In this document: positions 9,301 to 19,535 of the stretch, in pieces | How positions within the stretch are numbered: the stretch's first letter is position 1 | How the letters are laid out: every line of letters begins with the position of its first letter | Assembly: GCF_002813635.1 (NCBI RefSeq) | Contig: NZ_CP016382.1 | Coordinates: 992,001 to 1,056,000 of the forward strand | From: Spiribacter roseus | GTDB lineage: Bacteria; Pseudomonadota; Gammaproteobacteria; Nitrococcales; Nitrococcaceae | DNA length: 64,000 bases | Reading direction: 5' to 3' | Made by a program: the position numbers and the translations under genes | The notes under the pieces: generated by a model | Told to the model about the DNA's origin: nothing | The model's database searches: none | The model's input: only the letters and a program-made list of their open reading frames with translations

Positions 9301-9820
9301 ACTCGCCGACGGTGAGCGGCTGCGTCTGGTGCTCAAGGCCGGCGACACCCTCAAGGCTGGCCACCCGCACTACCCGCGCCTGCTCAGCGACTGGGTGCAG
9401 CACCTGGCGCTCAATGCCGCCGGATTCAACGCCCGCAGCGTCATCATCGCCCACGATGCCACCCATTCCCTGCCGGCAATGCCCTGCGGATCGGCCGCAG
9501 GGCCTCTCGATGACATCCTGCGCGGCTGGCGAGCCGGGCTTGAACGCCCCCTGCCGCTGCCGGTACGCACCGTCTTTGCCCTGCTTGGACAGGCCCCCGA
9601 CAAGCCCATCAATGCCGGGACGGCACGGCCGCATTACGAAGGCACGACTCGTCACCCCGGCGAGATGACATTCGCGGGCAACGGCGCATTGCGCCGGTGT
9701 TTTCCCGATGCCGACGCGCTGTTCGAGCCGTCCACCGACGCCAGCCCCCTTTTGGTTGCCTGGGCCACCCGGCTCTACCAACCCCTTATCGATGCACTGA
9801 TCCGGGAGGATGGGTCGTGA
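6353..9820 (+). CDS. recC: Exodeoxyribonuclease V subunit gamma (RecC)
   Basis: 1155 aa, close to the 1122 of E. coli RecC. RecC is the Chi-recognition and scaffold subunit of RecBCD, which resects double-strand breaks for RecA. Family landmarks include the N-terminal FLVQSNGMAQWLR (about residues 41-53), the degenerate helicase segments, and RVNICTMMPMRSIPFRLVCLLGMND (about 664-688, quoted here by its start and end). I chose ATG 6353 because the homology begins there (MTETFTPGLAAIHANR) and because of the ATGA overlap with the small ORF upstream. Its stop overlaps the recB GTG. Confidence 0.96.
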   Translation: MTETFTPGLAAIHANRLETLRDLIVSHLQAHPPAPLESETFLVQSNGMAQWLRHAFAASNDGAGGGAGIAAAQRFVLPQSFLWQACRLVLGASRIPETSPFDKTRLQWRIYRLIPEQLEAHPQTFAALDHYLGDDPDPRKRHQLARRLADLYDQYQVYRPDWLADWLAGDDILRDGHGQTTPLDASLQWQAQLWRALHADIGAGAEALSRPAIQAQLIAALDAAEPGEWPALPRRLTVFGVTSMPRPVLDALHALSRHCQILQLVQNPSGYFWADLVEDRDLLKLDQRRHQRHFGTPGQPLLAAWGKQGRDFIALLNEIDQPERYRDWFQTIDAFEPPIPATASITDYPLLEQIQQDIFDLTPLPSPGEERPLVRDASIRFHRAHSRQREVEVLHDRLLDAFEQAARTERPLRPRDIIVMVPDIDTYAPAVEAVFGRLDRHDHRYIPYTIGDRRARSEAPVATAIERLTDLPNARLTLGEVLDLLEVPAFRQRFGLGEEDLIILREWCRDAGVRWGLDAERRESLDIARGFEQNSWRFGLRRMLLGYAVGAGDAWQDIEPYPEVGSLDAALLGPLRALLDTLEHHAAAFREPGRPRDWADRLSALIDDCLSLQGSEELALESRLADAMTEWLNACDEAAFNDPIPLTVARDAWLAVLEDEGPSQRFLAGRVNICTMMPMRSIPFRLVCLLGMNDGEYPRTRPPVDFDLMAAGGQYRPGDRSGRDDDRYLFLEALLAARDHLHVSWIGRNPRDDSELPPSVLVSQLRDHLDRGWRLDEPDTDSTAVTPHLTVDHPLQPFSPRYDGQGEYFTYASEWRHDARPMDESPALGPPLLASPQALGLRDLATFLSDSAGHFAGERLKLRFDETRDATPDSEPFELAGLARYSVQDALLAPLRRQDPPDDPDPAIAAAGARLQRSGELPVAGMGRIALDQSIAQALRAARRWQVWRARGPAPEPPQELRLSRDVDDQPFVIEDWSADLYRLADGERLRLVLKAGDTLKAGHPHYPRLLSDWVQHLALNAAGFNARSVIIAHDATHSLPAMPCGSAAGPLDDILRGWRAGLERPLPLPVRTVFALLGQAPDKPINAGTARPHYEGTTRHPGEMTFAGNGALRRCFPDADALFEPSTDASPLLVAWATRLYQPLIDALIREDGS

Positions 9821-12800
9821 CCGAAGCACAGACACTCGACGTCCTCACCGCGCCCCTCGACGGGCAGCACCTGATCGAGGCAAGCGCGGGCACCGGCAAG
9901 ACGTTCACCCTGACGGCGATCTATCTGCGTCTGGTGCTGGGACACGATCCGGCCAACCCGCAGCGCCGGCCCATGCTGCCGCCCGAGATACTGGTGATGA
10001 CCTTCACCCGCGACGCGACCAAGGAGCTGCGCGACCGGATCCGCGCGCGGCTGGCCACCGCCGCCCGATGCTTTGCCGGTGCCGCCGATCCGCAGCCCGA
10101 CGACACGATTCTCGCCGCGCTGCTCACCGCCTACCCCGACCCCGATGCCCGTCAGCGGCATGCCGATCACCTGCGCGCGGCGGCTGACTGGATGGACGAG
10201 GCAGCCATCTACACCATCCACAGTTTCTGCCATCGAATGCTCCAGCAGCATGCCTTCGAAGCCGGGACTGCTTTTGCCCTGGAGTTGAGTGAGGACACCG
10301 ACCTGATCACGCGCGAGGCCATCGAGGACTACTGGCGCGAAACGGTCTACCCCCTCGATGAGGTCCAGCTGGGCGCTCTGGGCTTTGTGCTCAGCGGTCA
10401 ATCGAACGACCCGCGACCCTCAGTGGAGCGCTTCGCGACCAACCTCAAAGCGCTGCTGAAGCGGCGCGATTCCCTGCCGGAGCCGTCCGGCGATGACCCG
10501 ATGGCGGCGATCGCGGCCAGTGCCCGGCGCGCTGCGGAGGCGACGGACGCGCTTCGGCAGGCGGTGAAGAGCGATCTCGAGGGCTTTGAGCAGGCCCTCG
10601 CCGACGCCCGCGCCAGCCGCCGCCTGCGCGGCAACCGCAGGCCCACTGCCGGGACCTGGGCGAACACCCTCAAACCGGCCCTGGCGGAGTGGGCGGCCAA
10701 CCCCGCTCAGCCACACCCGGGCATCGAGCTCGATCAGATCAGTCTGAGCACCCTGAATGCCGGCACCGCCAAGGACTGCACGCTGCCGGAAGCGCTCGCC
10801 GAGCACCCGATCGCAATCGCCGCCTACGCCCTGCAGTCCGCCCGGACGGCGCTCGCCGGCGCGGCGGCGCCGTTCTACGCCCATGCCGTGGGATGGGTGG
10901 CCCGACGGGTCGAGGCCACACAGCACCAACGCGGCGTCATCGGGTTCAATGACATGCTGACGCGCCTGCGCGATGCGCTTGATCAACCCGGCGCCGATAC
11001 GCGCCTGGCGGCAACCATCCGCCGGCAGTTTCCGGTCGCGCTGGTGGACGAATTCCAGGACACCGACCCGGTGCAGTACCGGATCCTGCAGGCCATCTAC
11101 CCGGCGGACGAATCCGCCAGCCTGATCCTGATCGGCGACCCCAAGCAGGCCATCTACGGCTTCCGCGGCGCGGACCTGGCGACCTACCTGAGCGCAGCCG
11201 CACGGATCCCCGCTGGCCAGCGCTACACCCTGGATCGCAACTATCGCTCAAGCACCGGCATGGTGGAGGCGGTCAATACCCTGTTCGGCCAGTCTCCGAT
11301 GCAGCCCGGGCCCTTCCATCCGGATGCCATCGATTTTGCCCGGGTCGAGGCCAATGGCCGCAACGAGGCGCTGTGGATCGGCGAGCAGCCCGCGACCGCC
11401 ATGACGCTCTGGCAGCTCGAGCCGCAGGACGCGCCTGACGAGAGCATCCCCCTGCCGGTCTACCGCCAGCAGATGGCTGAAGCCGGTGCCGAGCAGATCC
11501 GCCAGCTCCTCGACCGGGCCGCGTCCGGCGAGGCCCGGTTCGAAAACGCGGAAACATCCCGCGCCGTCCGGCCGGCGGATATCGCCATTCTGGTCCGCAG
11601 CGGCCAGGAGGCCGGTTTGATCCGCGAGGCCCTGCGGCGTCGGGGGCTGGCATCGGTCTATCTGTCGGATCGTGACAATGTCCTCAAGACCCCCGAGGCG
11701 GGAGATGTGCTGCGCTGGCTGCAGGCAATGGCCACGCCGGAATCCGAGCGCCGGGTACGCACCGCCCTGGGGACCGCCAGCATGGGTTATGACTGGGCAA
11801 CGCTGGAAGGACTGTTCAGCGACGACGCGCGCTGGGAGGCTGCGCTGGAGCAATTCCAGGACTATGCCGAGCGCTGGCAGCGTCAGGGCGTCCTGCCCGC
11901 GCTGCGCCAGCTCATCCACGACCACGCACTGGCGTCGCGCCTGGCGACGCGGAGCGGTGGCGAGCGGACATTGACCAACCTGTTGCAGATCAGCGAGCTA
12001 CTCCAGGAAGCCGCCGCCACGCTCGATGGCGCGGGCGGTCTGATCCGCTGGCTTGATGAAGCCATGCAGCATCGCGGCGAAACGCCCGCCGACGACCGCA
12101 TCCTGCGTCTGGAAAGCGACGCGGCCCTGATCAAAGTGGTGACCATCCATAAATCCAAGGGCCTCGAATACCCACTGGTGTTCCTGCCATTCATCTGCAG
12201 CTACCGCAGCGCCCGGGCCGAGCCGCCCTTGGTGCGGACCACCGAGAAGGGTCCCGAAATCGCCTTTGACGCAGGGCGCGACGACACGGATGCCGCCCGG
12301 GATCGCCAGCAGGCGGAAGACATGCGCCTGCTCTACGTCGCTGTCACCCGAGCCATCCACGCCTGCTGGCTGGGAATGGCCCCCGTGCGCGGGAGTGCCC
12401 AGACGGGATCGGCGACGGTGCATCTGCAGCGCTCGGCCATCGGCCGCCTGCTTGGCTGTTCCGATGACATGCGCCCGATGGATCTGGGCCCCTGCCTCGA
12501 GGCACTGGCCGGCCAGAGCCCGGCATTGACCCGCGAGCGTATCCAGCCGACGCAGCCAGGCGCACCGGTGGCGACCACCGCGCTGGCCCCGGCGCCGGCC
12601 ATGGCGGTGGCGCGCCACTACACCGGCCCGGCGCCGGGCCGGGCGCGATGGTGGATCGCCAGCTACAGCGCGCTGGTCGAGGACGGGCCGCGCGCCGCCA
12701 TCCCCGGCACAGCGCAGGCGGACATCCTGGCCGAGGAAAGCCGCGATGCAGCGCCGACGCCCGCCGCACCGACGCAGACGGCGGCCGATTCCGTCGCGAT

Positions 12801-13527
12801 GATCCCGGCCGGACCGGCCACGGGCACCCTCATCCACGCGCAGCTCGAGGCACTCGCCAGTCGGCGGTTTCCCGGCGCGGATGATCCCGCCTTCAGTACC
12901 ATTGTCGAGCGTGGTCTGCGCGGACAGCGCTGGCAGCCCTGGGCACCGGCCATTCGGGACTGGCTGGCCGCCGTGACCGACACCGACCTGCCCCTGCCGG
13001 GCGCGGCACCGGTCCGCCTCAGCACTCTCGATGCCGGGGCGCTGGTGGCCGAGCTCGAGTTCCTGATGGCGGTGGGACGGGCCCGGGCGAGTCAGATCGA
13101 CGCGATCATCCGCCGTCATACCCTGGCCGGCGTCGGCCGCCCCGCCCTGGGCGAAAATGAACTGAACGGCATGATCAAGGGCTATATCGATCTGGTCTTC
13201 TGCCACGAGGGGCGGTACTGGGTCATGGACTACAAGTCCAACCGCCTGCCGGCGAACAGCGACGCCCAGCCTTCCCGGGCGCTCGAGCAGATCGTTCGCG
13301 AGAAACGCTACGACGCGCAGTACGCGCTCTACCTGCTGGCGCTCCATCGGTTGCTGCGGGCGCGGCTCGGCTCCAGCTACGACTACGACACCCACGTCGG
13401 CGGAGCGATATGTTTTTTCCTGCGCGGCATCAACCAGAGCAGCCGCGGGATACATGCCGAACGCCCTGACCGGGCGCTTGTGGAATCCCTGGATGCGCTT
13501 TTCAACGAGGCCCCGGAGCATGTCTGA
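9817..13527 (+). CDS. recB: Exodeoxyribonuclease V subunit beta (RecB)
   Basis: 1236 aa, slightly longer than E. coli RecB (1180). It is a 3'-5' UvrD-like helicase with a C-terminal RecB nuclease. Walker A SAGTGKT is at residues 23-29, the Walker B/motif II DEFQDTDP near 411, and the motif V segment HKSKGLEYPLVF near 783. The nuclease carries the Asp in GYIDLVF (about 1122) and the DYKSN pair (about 1138). Initiation is at GTG 9817, which overlaps the recC stop (GTGA) and follows GGGAGGA. Two extended Ala-rich linkers explain the extra length. Confidence 0.97.
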   Translation: MTEAQTLDVLTAPLDGQHLIEASAGTGKTFTLTAIYLRLVLGHDPANPQRRPMLPPEILVMTFTRDATKELRDRIRARLATAARCFAGAADPQPDDTILAALLTAYPDPDARQRHADHLRAAADWMDEAAIYTIHSFCHRMLQQHAFEAGTAFALELSEDTDLITREAIEDYWRETVYPLDEVQLGALGFVLSGQSNDPRPSVERFATNLKALLKRRDSLPEPSGDDPMAAIAASARRAAEATDALRQAVKSDLEGFEQALADARASRRLRGNRRPTAGTWANTLKPALAEWAANPAQPHPGIELDQISLSTLNAGTAKDCTLPEALAEHPIAIAAYALQSARTALAGAAAPFYAHAVGWVARRVEATQHQRGVIGFNDMLTRLRDALDQPGADTRLAATIRRQFPVALVDEFQDTDPVQYRILQAIYPADESASLILIGDPKQAIYGFRGADLATYLSAAARIPAGQRYTLDRNYRSSTGMVEAVNTLFGQSPMQPGPFHPDAIDFARVEANGRNEALWIGEQPATAMTLWQLEPQDAPDESIPLPVYRQQMAEAGAEQIRQLLDRAASGEARFENAETSRAVRPADIAILVRSGQEAGLIREALRRRGLASVYLSDRDNVLKTPEAGDVLRWLQAMATPESERRVRTALGTASMGYDWATLEGLFSDDARWEAALEQFQDYAERWQRQGVLPALRQLIHDHALASRLATRSGGERTLTNLLQISELLQEAAATLDGAGGLIRWLDEAMQHRGETPADDRILRLESDAALIKVVTIHKSKGLEYPLVFLPFICSYRSARAEPPLVRTTEKGPEIAFDAGRDDTDAARDRQQAEDMRLLYVAVTRAIHACWLGMAPVRGSAQTGSATVHLQRSAIGRLLGCSDDMRPMDLGPCLEALAGQSPALTRERIQPTQPGAPVATTALAPAPAMAVARHYTGPAPGRARWWIASYSALVEDGPRAAIPGTAQADILAEESRDAAPTPAAPTQTAADSVAMIPAGPATGTLIHAQLEALASRRFPGADDPAFSTIVERGLRGQRWQPWAPAIRDWLAAVTDTDLPLPGAAPVRLSTLDAGALVAELEFLMAVGRARASQIDAIIRRHTLAGVGRPALGENELNGMIKGYIDLVFCHEGRYWVMDYKSNRLPANSDAQPSRALEQIVREKRYDAQYALYLLALHRLLRARLGSSYDYDTHVGGAICFFLRGINQSSRGIHAERPDRALVESLDALFNEAPEHV

Positions 13528-15427
13528 GATCGCGACCCTCCGAGCGCCGCAGCTGCCGGCGCAGCTCCATCAGTGGCTCGATGGTGGCTGGATCCGTTCC
13601 ACCGATCTGGCGCTGGCCGCCCTGCTTGCCGAGAACGGCGGGGAGACCGACGAGGTCGTCCTGGGACTGGCCACGCTGGTCAGTTACACGGTGGGTGCGG
13701 GGCATATCCGCCTGCCCCTCGACACGCTCATGCAGACACCGGCAATGCTCTGGCCCGAACCCCCCGCGACCGACGGCCATACACCGACACCCGTCGAATG
13801 GCTCGGAGGACTGGCACTCGATACCCTGCGCGCGCATCTAACCGACGCGCGAAGCGTCGAGTCGGTCACCGCCGACGATGCAGCCGTCGCCCGGAACGGC
13901 ACCACGCCGCTGGTACTGCAGGGCAACACCCTGTACCTGCGCCGTTACTGGGCCAACGAACGTCTCATCCAAACCGCCCTTGCGAGCCGGCTTGCAGAAT
14001 CACTGCCGGCGCCTTCGGGACTCACGGACCGCCTTGACGGGCTTTTCCCGCGCACCGGGCGCGAGCCGGACTGGCAACGCATTGCCTGCGCCCTCGCCAC
14101 GCGTTCGCGCTTTACCCTGATCACCGGCGGCCCCGGCACCGGCAAGACCCGGACGGTGCTGCGGCTTCTGGGGCTTTTGCAGGCCGAGCGCATGGACACC
14201 CACCCGGAAGCTCCGCTGCGCATCCGGCTGGCGGCGCCCACCGGCAAGGCGGCCGCACGGCTTGGCGAATCGATCAGTGGCGAGGTTGATGCCCTGCCGC
14301 TTCCAGCCGCCGTGCGCGACGCCATCCCGCGATCGGTCAGCACGCTGCATCGACTCCTCGGTCCGCGCCCTGGCAGCCGACGCTTCCGGCATGACCGCGA
14401 CAATCCCCTGCATGCCGACCTGGTGGTGGTGGACGAGGCGTCGATGATCGACCAGGAACTGACCGCCCGACTGCTTGATGCCCTGCGCCCCGAAACGCGG
14501 CTGGTACTGCTCGGCGACAAGGACCAACTGGCATCCGTGGAGGCCGGCGCGGTGCTCGGCGAGCTCTGCGCCGGCATCGAGCAGCCCCACTACACCGCCG
14601 GGACCGTGGCCTGGGTGAAGGCCAACAGTGGCGACGATATCGCCACCTGGCAGGCCGGGGGCAGCGCGCTGCAACAGCAGATCGTCCGCCTGCGCGACAG
14701 CCACCGATTCGGGGTGGATAGCGGGATAGGGGCGCTGGCCGAGGCCGTTCGACGCGGCGATTCAGCCCACGCAGAGGCCCTGCTCGACAGCGATGCCGCC
14801 GACATTCAGCGTCTGAAGCTGACCGGTGGCGATGATGCGGGCATTGCGACAGCGGCCTGCCAGGGCTACCAGGCCTATCTCACCGAGCTGCAGGCCACGC
14901 GCCCCGTCCGTGATGACCGCGAGGCCACCGAGGAGTGGGCCCGCACGGTGCTGGCGGCTTTCAGCCGTTTCCAGGTGCTGACCACGGTCCGCCATGGCCC
15001 CCTCGGGGTCACGGGCCTCAATGCCCGCATTGCCGCGACACTGCAACAGAACGGACTGATCGATCGGGCCAGCGGCTGGTTTGAAGGCCGCCCGGTGATG
15101 ATCACCCGCAACGATTACGAACTGGGCCTGATGAACGGCGATATCGGCATCTGCCTGATGACCCGTCTGCCCGGCGAACAGACCCCACGGCTGCGTGTGG
15201 TCTTTGAATGGCCCGACGGCCCCATCCGGCTGGTCCTGCCCAGCCGGCTTGACGCCATCGAGAGCGTATTCGCGATGACGGTGCACAAATCCCAGGGCTC
15301 GGAATTTGACCAGGTGCTGGTGGTGCTGCCCGAGGGTGGGCCCGGGCGAACGCGCCCGGAACTGCTCTACACAGCCGTCACCCGCGCCCGCAAGGGTGCC
15401 GTTATTGCCCATCCGCAGGCACACTAG
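13520..15427 (+). CDS. recD: Exodeoxyribonuclease V subunit alpha (RecD)
   Basis: 635 aa, normal for RecD (608 in E. coli). It is the 5'-3' superfamily 1B helicase of RecBCD. Walker A GGPGTGKTRT is near residue 202, motif II DEASMIDQEL near 305, and the C-terminal VHKSQGSEFD near 588, all with consensus residues. The ATG overlaps the end of recB by 8 bases. The compact recC-recB-recD order without the ptrA gene of enterics is the common arrangement outside the Enterobacterales. Confidence 0.97.
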   Translation: MSEIATLRAPQLPAQLHQWLDGGWIRSTDLALAALLAENGGETDEVVLGLATLVSYTVGAGHIRLPLDTLMQTPAMLWPEPPATDGHTPTPVEWLGGLALDTLRAHLTDARSVESVTADDAAVARNGTTPLVLQGNTLYLRRYWANERLIQTALASRLAESLPAPSGLTDRLDGLFPRTGREPDWQRIACALATRSRFTLITGGPGTGKTRTVLRLLGLLQAERMDTHPEAPLRIRLAAPTGKAAARLGESISGEVDALPLPAAVRDAIPRSVSTLHRLLGPRPGSRRFRHDRDNPLHADLVVVDEASMIDQELTARLLDALRPETRLVLLGDKDQLASVEAGAVLGELCAGIEQPHYTAGTVAWVKANSGDDIATWQAGGSALQQQIVRLRDSHRFGVDSGIGALAEAVRRGDSAHAEALLDSDAADIQRLKLTGGDDAGIATAACQGYQAYLTELQATRPVRDDREATEEWARTVLAAFSRFQVLTTVRHGPLGVTGLNARIAATLQQNGLIDRASGWFEGRPVMITRNDYELGLMNGDIGICLMTRLPGEQTPRLRVVFEWPDGPIRLVLPSRLDAIESVFAMTVHKSQGSEFDQVLVVLPEGGPGRTRPELLYTAVTRARKGAVIAHPQAH

Positions 15428-15431
15428 GCGG

Positions 15432-15788
15432 ATGACACGGCCCACGCTCTACTTCGACGGCAGCTGCGGCATGTGCCGCCGCGAGATCGACCATCTGCGA
15501 CCGCGGCTGAGGCACCGGATCGACCTGGTGGATATCAGTCAGAGCGGATTCCAGCCACCCGCCGGCTATCAACTTGCGGACATGATGGCTCAGCTGCACT
15601 TTCATGACGGCCGACGCATGCAGGTGGGCCTGCGCGCCTCGCTGGGCTACTGGCGCGTGGCCGGCGGGGGCTTCCGCTGGCTGGCTCGGGTGCTCACCCT
15701 GCCGGGGCTTTTCCAGTGCGGCGATTGGGCCTATAACCGCTGGGCGGCATGGCGCCTGCGCCGCCTGCGCTGCGAGCCACCGCGCTAG
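15432..15788 (+). CDS. DUF393 / DCC-family thiol-disulfide protein
   Basis: 118 aa. The start reads [16 protein letters not shown] (residues 6-21), the thioredoxin-like CxxC of the DCC/DUF393 family. Downstream, the family pattern of Trp/Arg-rich helices is present ([22 protein letters not shown]). It probably handles thiols or disulfides; the precise substrate is not known for the family. It starts 4 bp after recD, so it is likely co-transcribed, and its last 4 bases overlap the convergent enolase-superfamily gene. Confidence 0.85.
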   Translation: MTRPTLYFDGSCGMCRREIDHLRPRLRHRIDLVDISQSGFQPPAGYQLADMMAQLHFHDGRRMQVGLRASLGYWRVAGGGFRWLARVLTLPGLFQCGDWAYNRWAAWRLRRLRCEPPR

Positions 15789-16897
15789 GGCGCCACCCGT
15801 GTCTGCGCCAGCCGCTCCTCGTCCAGCGTGATCCCCAGGCCCGGAGCGTCACCCAGATCGAGCCTGCCCTGCTCATCCGGCCGCACCGGGGTCAGCAGGG
15901 GAAAATCACGGCGCTCGGGTGTCCACTCGGGCGGGTCGTAGGGCAGCTCGATAAACGCCGTGCCAACACTGCCGGCCGTCAGATGCGCATTGGCGAGCAG
16001 CCCGATCCCATTCCCCCAGGTGTGGGGGGTGAACACGCATCCGGCGGCCGCGACCTGTTCGGCCAATGCGCGCAGATGCGTCATCCCCAGCGAGCACACG
16101 GCATCGGGCTGATAGACGTCCAGACAATCGCGCTCGAGCAGGGTCTGGAACTCGTGCCACTCGCGGGTCATTTCGCCGCCGGCGATCAGCAGCCGCGTCT
16201 CCCGGCGCAGGCGGGTCATGCCGGCGTAATCGCCGCGATGCAGCGGCTCTTCCATCCAGTGCACGCCGTAGCGCTCCAGCTCCCGAGCCACCTCCAGGGC
16301 CTGGGCATACGTCCACGGCGGCTGGGTGTCCCAAGGCATACGCCAGCCCTGGTTGCAGTCCACCATCAAGGTGAGCCCGTCGCCCACCGCGCGATGTACG
16401 GCTTCGAGCACCGCGAAATCCGCCTCCAGCGTGGATCGGCCAAAGCGGATTTTCATTGCCGGGAAACCCTCGGCAAGCATCCGGCGCGCCTGGTCGGCCA
16501 TGGCGTCGGGCGTGCGATGCACGCCGCTTGAGGCATAACAGGCGATCGTCCCACCCCGACCACCGGCCATGCGCCAGGCGGACCGGCCCTCGATCTGGCC
16601 GACCAGATCCCACAGCGCGACATCCAGCGGCCAGGGCCGCCCGGCATGAAAACCGATATTGCTCAGCACCTCGGCATGCCGCTCGAGCGCGCATGGATCC
16701 TGGCCGATGAACAGATCCAGCATCTCCGACAGGCCGTGCATCGGATCGCCTGATCCGATGCCGACGCGGCCCTGGTCGTCCTCGACGCGCACGATGGTAG
16801 CGCCGAACCGACGGCGCGGGCGGGTATCCCAGGCGGCGGGGAACGGCGGATCCAGCGGCAGCACATGGTGACTGATGCGGATATCCCGGATACTCAT
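15785..16897 (-). CDS. Mandelate racemase/muconate lactonizing enzyme family protein
   Basis: 370 aa enolase-superfamily enzyme. It has the N-terminal capping domain, then the TIM barrel with K149-I-R (KxR instead of the usual KxK), metal ligands D180 (VDCNQGW), E217 (MEEPL) and E242 (GGEMT), and a C-terminal acid/base His292 (PHTWGNG). This pattern points to a sugar-acid dehydratase, racemase or epimerase that abstracts a proton alpha to a carboxylate; the substrate cannot be read from sequence. It is the last gene of an operon with an Fe-ADH and an aldehyde dehydrogenase (4-base overlaps), so a polyol or sugar-acid oxidation route is likely. Confidence 0.88.
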   Translation of the reverse strand: MSIRDIRISHHVLPLDPPFPAAWDTRPRRRFGATIVRVEDDQGRVGIGSGDPMHGLSEMLDLFIGQDPCALERHAEVLSNIGFHAGRPWPLDVALWDLVGQIEGRSAWRMAGGRGGTIACYASSGVHRTPDAMADQARRMLAEGFPAMKIRFGRSTLEADFAVLEAVHRAVGDGLTLMVDCNQGWRMPWDTQPPWTYAQALEVARELERYGVHWMEEPLHRGDYAGMTRLRRETRLLIAGGEMTREWHEFQTLLERDCLDVYQPDAVCSLGMTHLRALAEQVAAAGCVFTPHTWGNGIGLLANAHLTAGSVGTAFIELPYDPPEWTPERRDFPLLTPVRPDEQGRLDLGDAPGLGITLDEERLAQTRVAP

Positions 16898-18045
16898 GCC
16901 GCCACCACCTGTCGGGCCAGCCAGGCGAGGTCCGCATCCGCGGCAGGCCGCGCGTTATTCTGGATCATGGGCCGGTTGGGCTCGGCGGCCAGTTCGGCAT
17001 GCAATGCCCCGGCGCTCATCGACGCGGGCAGTGAGCGCGCCGCCACCGCGTCGAACGCCAGTTCCGAGAGCCAGCCATCGAAGGCCTCGGCCAGATCGGC
17101 CGCCGTCCCGCCGGGTAGACCGAATGCCGCTGCGGCGGGCTGGTAGCGACCGGGATCGGCCTCAATGCTCCAGGCAAGGCTGGCCCGCAGACCCAGCGTG
17201 ACGGCAATGCCGTGGGGGACGTGGTAGAGGCTGCCCAGGGCATGACCGATGGCATGCGCCATGCCGGTGCCGCCGCCATCAATGGCCAGCCCCGCCAGCG
17301 TCGCAGCCAGCTGCATGTCGGCGGCGGCGTGCAGGTCATGGGGATCGTGCCGATAACTGGCGAGCGCGCCGCGCGCCCGGCGTGTTGCCTCCAGACCATA
17401 CGCCTCGGTGAAGGCCTGCCGGCTCTGCCCGGTCATGGCCTCAAGGGCGTGCACAAACGCATCAAGCCCGGTGCCAACGATCATATCCGGGGGCACACTG
17501 GTGGTCAGCGTCGGATCGAGGATCACGCTATCGGGCGCCATATCCGGCGCCCATGCCCAGAGCTTCTGGCCGGCCTGATCACTCACGATCGCCGTGTGCG
17601 TCACCTCGGAGCCGGTCCCGGAGGTTGTCGGAATCATCACCGCAGGCCATCGCGCGGGCGGGACGTTACGGCCCAGCACAAAATCCTCCGCCGGCAATGC
17701 ACTGGCCGCGAGGCTTGCCACCAGCTTGGCGCTATCAAGGGCGCTACCCCCACCCAGGCCCACGATCACCGCATGATCAAGGCGGCGGGCACTGGCCACG
17801 GCGTCGTTGACGCTGGCAAGCGTCGGCTCGCCCGCCGGGCAGATCCACCGGGTCACCGGACGTCCCGGCGGCAGCGCGACTTCGAGGCGTTCCGCCATTC
17901 CCGCCGCGACCAGCCCTGCATCAACGATCAGCAGGATCGGCGCGGGGGTCGCCGGCAGGACCTCACCCAGGCGCTGCAGGGCATCAGCCCCGGCAACGAT
18001 CCGCGGCGTGGCCGGACGATCCACGTGCAGTTCGAGGCCACTCAT
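16894..18045 (-). CDS. Iron-containing alcohol dehydrogenase
   Basis: 383 aa group III (Fe-dependent) dehydrogenase. The cofactor motif [14 protein letters not shown] lies near residues 93-106; the [13 protein letters not shown] segment is typical. Metal ligands are seen in [11 protein letters not shown] (Asp and His) and in [10 protein letters not shown] plus YHVPHG (two further His). It probably interconverts an alcohol and an aldehyde with NAD(P). It overlaps the genes on both sides by 4 bases, so it shares a transcript with the aldehyde dehydrogenase, which would oxidise its product. Confidence 0.92.
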   Translation of the reverse strand: MSGLELHVDRPATPRIVAGADALQRLGEVLPATPAPILLIVDAGLVAAGMAERLEVALPPGRPVTRWICPAGEPTLASVNDAVASARRLDHAVIVGLGGGSALDSAKLVASLAASALPAEDFVLGRNVPPARWPAVMIPTTSGTGSEVTHTAIVSDQAGQKLWAWAPDMAPDSVILDPTLTTSVPPDMIVGTGLDAFVHALEAMTGQSRQAFTEAYGLEATRRARGALASYRHDPHDLHAAADMQLAATLAGLAIDGGGTGMAHAIGHALGSLYHVPHGIAVTLGLRASLAWSIEADPGRYQPAAAAFGLPGGTAADLAEAFDGWLSELAFDAVAARSLPASMSAGALHAELAAEPNRPMIQNNARPAADADLAWLARQVVAA

Positions 18046-19535
18046 ACCGCCACCCAGGTGGTCTTGAGCTCGGTGTACTTATCGAAGGCATGCAGCGAAC
18101 GGTCCCGACCGATCCCCGACTGCTTGTAACCGCCGAACGGTGTCGCCACCGACGCCATGTCATAGCAGTTGACCCACACGGTGCCCGCCTGCAGCCGCCG
18201 GGCGGCCCGGTGGGCATCGCTCAGGCGGTCGGTCCAGACCGCCGCCGCCAGGCCATACTCCGAATCGTTGGCGATACGCACCGCCTCGTCCAGACCGTCG
18301 CACTCCATCACGGCCAGTACCGGGCCGAAGATCTCCTCGCGCGCCGCCTGCCCGGTCCGATCGATGTCACGGAGGATGGCCGGGCGCATGAACGCACCCC
18401 CCTCGATCCGCTCGATGACCTCGCCGCCGATCACACGACCTCCCCCACGGCGCACGGCGTCGAGATAGCCCTGTACCCGGTGCAGATGATCGGTCGAAAT
18501 CATCGCCCCCATGACGGTGGCATCATCCAGCGGATCGCCCGGTTCAAACTGCCCCATCAAGGCCTCAACCCGCTCGAGCAACGCATCGGCCACCCGCCGG
18601 TCAACAATCAGTCGCGAACCGGCATGGCAGGTTTCGCCCTGGTTGTACCAGATGCTCCAGGCAATGGCCTCGGCGGCCGCATCCAGCTGCTCGCACTCGC
18701 GGGTGACGATCTGCGCCGACTTGCCACCACACTCGAGCCCGACCTTTTTCATGTTCGACTCGCCGCTGCGGACCAGCAGCCGCTTGCCGATCTCGGTCGA
18801 CCCGGTAAACGCGATGGCCTGGACCTGGTTGTGTCCGGCCAGCGCGTCGCCGGTGACATGTCCCCGGCCCGGCAGGACCTGGAACACCCCTGCCGGAATC
18901 CCGGCCTCGGCCGCGATCTCGCCCAGCAGCAGACTGGCCAGGGTGGACTCCTCGGCCGGTTTGAGGATGACGCTGTTGCCCGCGGCGAGCGCTGGCCCGA
19001 TCTTCCAGCTGGCGATGATCAGCGGATAGTTCCACGGCACGATGGCGGCCACTGTGCCCACGGGCTCACGCCGGATGGCGATGACCGCGTCGTTACCGCC
19101 GGGCGCCATTTCGTCATACAGCTTGTCGAGGCACTCGCCGTACCACTGGATGGTCCCGGCGCAGGCCGGCACATCGACGGCCTGCGTCTGGCTGATGGGT
19201 TTGCCGGTCTCGAGGGTCTCGAGCAACGCCAGGCGCTCGGCATTGGCGCGGATGCCCTCGGCAAACCGCAGCATGACCGCCTTGCGCTCGGCCGGATCGC
19301 GATCCGCCCAGACGCCGGCCTCAAAGCGCGCGGCCGCAATATCCACGGCATCATCGACATCCGCCGCCGTCCACTCGTCCACCGGCGTCAGGACCTGACC
19401 GGTGGCGGGGTTCTCGGCATTGAACGTCGCACCGTGACGCGACGCCCGGTAGCGGCCGTCCACAAACGCCTGGGTGGGGAGCTCAACGGCCGCGGCGGCG
19501 GCCCGCCAGTCGGTCGGGGTTTCAGGAGCGGTCAT
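18042..19535 (-). CDS. NAD(P)-dependent aldehyde dehydrogenase (PuuC-like)
   Basis: 497 aa, normal for the superfamily. Catalytic residues are present: VPWNYP (Asn), LECGGKSA (general-base Glu) and the nucleophile Cys in NQGETCHAGSR; the FTGSTEIGK Rossmann signature binds the dinucleotide. Overall similarity is to the group that oxidises amino-aldehydes such as gamma-glutamyl-gamma-aminobutyraldehyde. It is the first gene of the leftward operon and diverges from a LysR regulator that probably controls it. The exact substrate is uncertain. Confidence 0.92.
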   Translation of the reverse strand: MTAPETPTDWRAAAAAVELPTQAFVDGRYRASRHGATFNAENPATGQVLTPVDEWTAADVDDAVDIAAARFEAGVWADRDPAERKAVMLRFAEGIRANAERLALLETLETGKPISQTQAVDVPACAGTIQWYGECLDKLYDEMAPGGNDAVIAIRREPVGTVAAIVPWNYPLIIASWKIGPALAAGNSVILKPAEESTLASLLLGEIAAEAGIPAGVFQVLPGRGHVTGDALAGHNQVQAIAFTGSTEIGKRLLVRSGESNMKKVGLECGGKSAQIVTRECEQLDAAAEAIAWSIWYNQGETCHAGSRLIVDRRVADALLERVEALMGQFEPGDPLDDATVMGAMISTDHLHRVQGYLDAVRRGGGRVIGGEVIERIEGGAFMRPAILRDIDRTGQAAREEIFGPVLAVMECDGLDEAVRIANDSEYGLAAAVWTDRLSDAHRAARRLQAGTVWVNCYDMASVATPFGGYKQSGIGRDRSLHAFDKYTELKTTWVAV